From an uncultured Eubacteriales bacterium (lineage in GTDB: Bacteria; Bacillota; Clostridia; UBA1381; UMGS1253), in NCBI GenBank assembly GCA_900550065.1, contig URQR01000081.1, forward strand, positions 1-8,691: a stretch of 8,691 nt of DNA, read 5' to 3'. Made by a program: the position numbers and the translations under genes. Positions 6,795-8,691 of this stretch are shown piece by piece. Numbering within the stretch: the stretch's first letter is position 1; every line of letters starts with the position of its first letter. A model generated the notes under the pieces. It searched no databases. It saw only the letters and a list, made by a program, of their open reading frames with translations, and was not told the origin of the DNA.

Positions 6795-6810
6795 GGAGGA
6801 ACGGACAATG
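6795..6810 (+). promoter_or_regulatory. RBS that decides the GNAT start
   Basis: GGAGG (6795-6799) lies 8 bases before ATG (6808-6810). An in-frame TTG at 6757 would add 17 residues, but it has no comparable SD and the added residues lie outside the expected fold, so 6808 is preferred. Confidence 0.85.
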
Positions 6811-7311
6811 CCAATAAAAAATGTACAGCAGCCGGAAATCATAATGATAAGCGATTCATTAAGATTGAGAAAATACGATGGAAACTATAAAAAATTATTA
6901 GCTGGATATCAGGACCCTTATGTATATCAAAATTCAGAAGGGATATTTGACGATGATAAAAAACCCGATTTGAATTATGTGAAAGGCATGTGCGAATACC
7001 TTGATCATGCCGGAGAGTTTTATTTGATAGAAACGAAAGAAGACGGTGCCTTTATCAGCATAGGTGATGTTACTGTAAAAGCCGAAAATCCGCCAATCGC
7101 GATATGGACAAAAAAATACCGGGGCGTTGGTATTGGAACATTGGTGATGAAAGTCGTGATAGATAGGCTGAACGAGCTGGGGTTTAGGAAAATAACAGGT
7201 TCAACAGTTTTTAAGTGGAATATACCATCACAGAAAATGCATGAAAAACTGGGATTTCAATGCGTCGATGAAAATGAAAAGGAATTTATTTACGACTTGA
7301 ACATCAAATAA
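6808..7311 (+). CDS. GNAT-family N-acetyltransferase
   Basis: The 167-residue product has the features of a GCN5-related acetyltransferase, which transfers acetyl from acetyl-CoA to an amine. Motif A with the pyrophosphate-binding signature R-G-V-G-I-G (105-110) is followed by the helix TLVMKVVIDRLNELGF (111-126). Motif B-like NIPSQKMHEKLGF (138-150) and a final strand FIYDLNI complete the fold. The N-terminal half (ISDSLRLRKYDGNYKKL and following) looks like the variable substrate-facing part, so the substrate (small molecule, antibiotic or protein) cannot be named. Its base composition is strikingly unlike that of its neighbours: about 36% GC by hand count, with frequent AAA and ATA codons, against about 55-60% in sampled lines of queA. 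It splits queA from tgt and has near-identical short repeats at both edges. Recent acquisition is the simplest reading, but no mobility gene is present. Confidence 0.88.
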   Translation: MPIKNVQQPEIIMISDSLRLRKYDGNYKKLLAGYQDPYVYQNSEGIFDDDKKPDLNYVKGMCEYLDHAGEFYLIETKEDGAFISIGDVTVKAENPPIAIWTKKYRGVGIGTLVMKVVIDRLNELGFRKITGSTVFKWNIPSQKMHEKLGFQCVDENEKEFIYDLNIK

Positions 7312-7324
7312 TTTAAAAATCTGT
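7312..7324 (+). repeat. Right copy of 13-base repeat flanking the GNAT gene
   Basis: TTTAAAAATCTGT begins immediately after the GNAT stop codon and matches the copy overlapping the queA stop at 12 of 13 positions. A shorter related string, AAAGGTCTGT, lies at 4085-4094 after the amidase gene, which weakens the case for a unique insertion scar. Confidence 0.45.
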
Positions 7325-7356
7325 CCGGCAGGCGTAAATTCAAGAGAAAAAGACAG

Positions 7357-7392
7357 CAGATGGTATCTGGCTTTACGAAAATACCTTATAAT
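7357..7392 (+). promoter_or_regulatory. Possible promoter for tgt (-10 only)
   Basis: The gap between the GNAT gene and tgt (7312-7444) is AT-rich and holds a perfect TATAAT at 7387-7392, about 52 bases before tgt. No recognisable -35 box stands 16-18 bases upstream, and no TG extension is present. A short inverted repeat CAGAT (7357-7361) / ATCTG (7365-7369) occupies the place where the -35 would be, which could suit an activator or repressor. No preQ1 riboswitch was recognised in this leader. Confidence 0.35.
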
Positions 7393-7444
7393 ACAGAACT
7401 TACTAAACACAAAGATGAAACGCAATACATAATTCGGAGGAGCT

Positions 7445-8575
7445 ATGTTTACACTATTAAAAACAGAGGGCAGGGCACGGCGCGGCACGTTTGAGACGGT
7501 ACACGGCACGGTGCAGACGCCCGTATTTATGAATGTCGGTACAATTGCGGCCATTAAGGGCGGCGTGTCGAGTATGGATTTAAAGGAGCTCGGCTGCCAG
7601 GTGGAGTTGTCGAACACGTACCACTTACATCTTCGCCCGGGCGACCAAATCGTCCACGCGCTCGGCGGTCTGCACCGGTTTATGAATTGGGACAGGCCGA
7701 TTTTGACGGATAGCGGCGGATTTCAGGTGTTTTCGCTCGCGGGACTGCGCCGGATTGAGGAGGAAGGCGTCTATTTTGCGTCCCATATCGACGGGAGGAA
7801 AATCTTTATGGGGCCGGAGGAAAGTATGCGGATTCAGTCGAATCTCGCCTCTACGATTGCGATGGCGTTTGACGAATGTATTGAAAATCCCGCGCCGTAC
7901 GACTACGTGCGCCGTTCGACCGAGCGGACAACACGCTGGCTTAGGCGGTGCAAAACGGAGCTGTCGCACTTAAACACACTGGAACATACTATTAATAAAA
8001 AACAGATGCTGTTCGGTATTAATCAGGGCGGCACGTATGACGATATTCGCGCCGAGCATATGGCGGAAATTGCGCAGCTTGATTTAGACGGTTATGCGAT
8101 TGGCGGGCTTGCGGTCGGGGAAACACATGAGGAAATGTACCATATTATTGAGGTGGTCGAGCCGTTTATGCCACAGAATAAGCCGCGCTATTTAATGGGC
8201 GTAGGTACGCCGGCCAATATTATCGAGGCGGTCAGCCGCGGTGTGGACTTTTTCGACTGCGTAATGCCGAGCCGAAACGCGCGGCACGGTCACGTTTTTA
8301 CACATAGCGGCATATTAAATATAATGAACGCAAAGTATGAGCTGGACACGCGTCCGATTGAGGAAGGGTGCGGCTGTCCGGCGTGCAGGCACTACAGCAG
8401 AGCATATATCCGCCACTTGTTTAAGGCGAAGGAAATGTTGTCCCAGCGGCTTTGTGTGCTGCATAATCTGTATTTTTACAACCGTTTAATGCAGGAAATC
8501 CGCGACGCGCTTGACGCTGGTACGTTTATGCAGTATAGGGATGAAAATATTATCAAATTCGCGCAGAGAATCTGA
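7445..8575 (+). CDS. tgt: tRNA-guanine(34) transglycosylase Tgt
   Basis: Tgt exchanges guanine at the anticodon wobble position 34 for preQ1 in tRNAs with GUN anticodons, before QueA acts. The 376 residues match the family. LTDSGGFQVFSL (87-98) contains D89, the base-handling Asp; AFDEC (141-145) contains D143; GINQGGTY (191-198) and GGLAVGE (220-226) line the pocket; and FDCVMPSR (270-277) contains the nucleophile D271. The structural zinc site is complete: C309, C311 and C314 in CGCPAC, plus H340 in LCVLHN. GGAGG (7436-7440) lies 4 bases before the ATG and the protein begins MFTLLKTEGRARRGTF, a usual though slightly short N-terminus. It may be read through from queA or from its own promoter. 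No GC-rich terminator follows it. Confidence 0.97.
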   Translation: MFTLLKTEGRARRGTFETVHGTVQTPVFMNVGTIAAIKGGVSSMDLKELGCQVELSNTYHLHLRPGDQIVHALGGLHRFMNWDRPILTDSGGFQVFSLAGLRRIEEEGVYFASHIDGRKIFMGPEESMRIQSNLASTIAMAFDECIENPAPYDYVRRSTERTTRWLRRCKTELSHLNTLEHTINKKQMLFGINQGGTYDDIRAEHMAEIAQLDLDGYAIGGLAVGETHEEMYHIIEVVEPFMPQNKPRYLMGVGTPANIIEAVSRGVDFFDCVMPSRNARHGHVFTHSGILNIMNAKYELDTRPIEEGCGCPACRHYSRAYIRHLFKAKEMLSQRLCVLHNLYFYNRLMQEIRDALDAGTFMQYRDENIIKFAQRI

Positions 8576-8614
8576 TACAGGCTTGTTCAACCCTACAATT
8601 CTTTAGTAAATACG

Positions 8615-8644
8615 AAAAAACACTTGACGAAATTGTGTTTTTTT
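8615..8644 (+). terminator. AT-rich inverted repeat after tgt (weak terminator or operator)
   Basis: AAAAAACAC (8615-8623) pairs perfectly with GTGTTTTTT (8635-8643) across an 11-base loop, and one further T follows. As RNA it could be a bidirectional terminator, but only three of the nine pairs are G-C, so it would be weak. Its loop contains the -35 box of a good promoter, so an operator role is equally possible. Confidence 0.5.
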
Positions 8645-8652
8645 AGTATATT
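8624..8652 (+). promoter_or_regulatory. Sigma-A-type promoter reading out of the window
   Basis: TTGACG (8624-8629) and TATATT (8647-8652) are spaced by exactly 17 bases, a match at 10 of 12 consensus positions. Transcription would begin near 8659, toward a gene beyond the right edge. The -35 box lies inside the loop of the 8615-8643 inverted repeat. Confidence 0.7.
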
Positions 8653-8658
8653 TAAATT

Positions 8659-8686
8659 AACATAAGTGGCTTTTTCGTGAACATAA
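8659..8686 (+). repeat. AACATAA direct repeat near the predicted start site
   Basis: AACATAA occurs at 8659-8665 and 8680-8686. The copies start 21 bases apart, two helical turns, just at and after the predicted transcription start. The window ends at 8691, so any further copies cannot be seen. Confidence 0.35.
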
Positions 8687-8691
8687 TATTT

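Noticed and set aside
6757..6807. TTG start adding 17 residues to the GNAT protein
   Set aside because: There is no SD before the TTG, whereas GGAGG stands 8 bases before the ATG at 6808.
7312..7444. preQ1 riboswitch ahead of tgt
   Set aside because: I could not find the short C-rich loop and A-rich tail typical of preQ1-I, and only a 5-bp inverted repeat is present. Queuosine genes made this worth checking.

Overview
The window holds eight complete protein genes, all on the + strand: ruvC, ruvA, ruvB, a secreted N-acetylmuramoyl-L-alanine amidase, a secreted SpoIID/LytB-family protein, queA, a GNAT-family acetyltransferase and tgt. No RNA gene, CRISPR array, transposase or integrase is visible. 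The gene order (ruvCAB, then SpoIID, then queA-tgt), the copper-amine-oxidase-like N-terminal domain with Thr-Pro linkers, the strong GGAGG ribosome binding sites and the sigma-A-type promoters point to an endospore-lineage Firmicute of the class Clostridia with medium GC. That placement is inference from conserved gene order and domain style; nothing here fixes the genus.

Region 1-842: a 192-base leader leads into ruvC, the Holliday junction endonuclease. A hairpin lies directly after ruvC. It is followed by the best promoter in the window (TTGACT, 17 bases, TATAAT), so ruvA and ruvB can be transcribed independently of ruvC. A small inverted repeat lies in the ruvAB leader. Region 843-2524: ruvA and ruvB, 11 bases apart, encode the branch-migration motor that works with RuvC.

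Region 2555-5668: two exported cell-wall genes follow ruvB at short spacing. The first is an amidase with Cu_amine_oxidN1-like, AMIN and Amidase_3 domains; the second is a long SpoIID-family protein with a SPOR-like segment. They could act in sequence, the amidase removing stem peptides and the SpoIID-type enzyme cutting the denuded glycan.

Region 5706-8575: queA (TTG start) and tgt carry out two steps of queuosine tRNA modification. Between them sits a GNAT gene that is much more AT-rich (about 36% GC by hand count, against roughly 55-60% in sampled lines of queA) and is flanked by near-identical 13-base repeats, which suggests later insertion. Region 8576-8691 holds no gene. It has a well-formed promoter for a gene beyond the right edge, with its -35 box in the loop of a 9-base-pair inverted repeat. 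In Clostridia the gene after tgt is often yajC, but that gene is not in view.

Most of this is a conserved housekeeping neighbourhood, and I found no convincing evidence of an undescribed system. The points most worth following are the inserted GNAT gene, the amidase/SpoIID pair coupled to ruvAB, and the promoter-operator-like structure at the right end.
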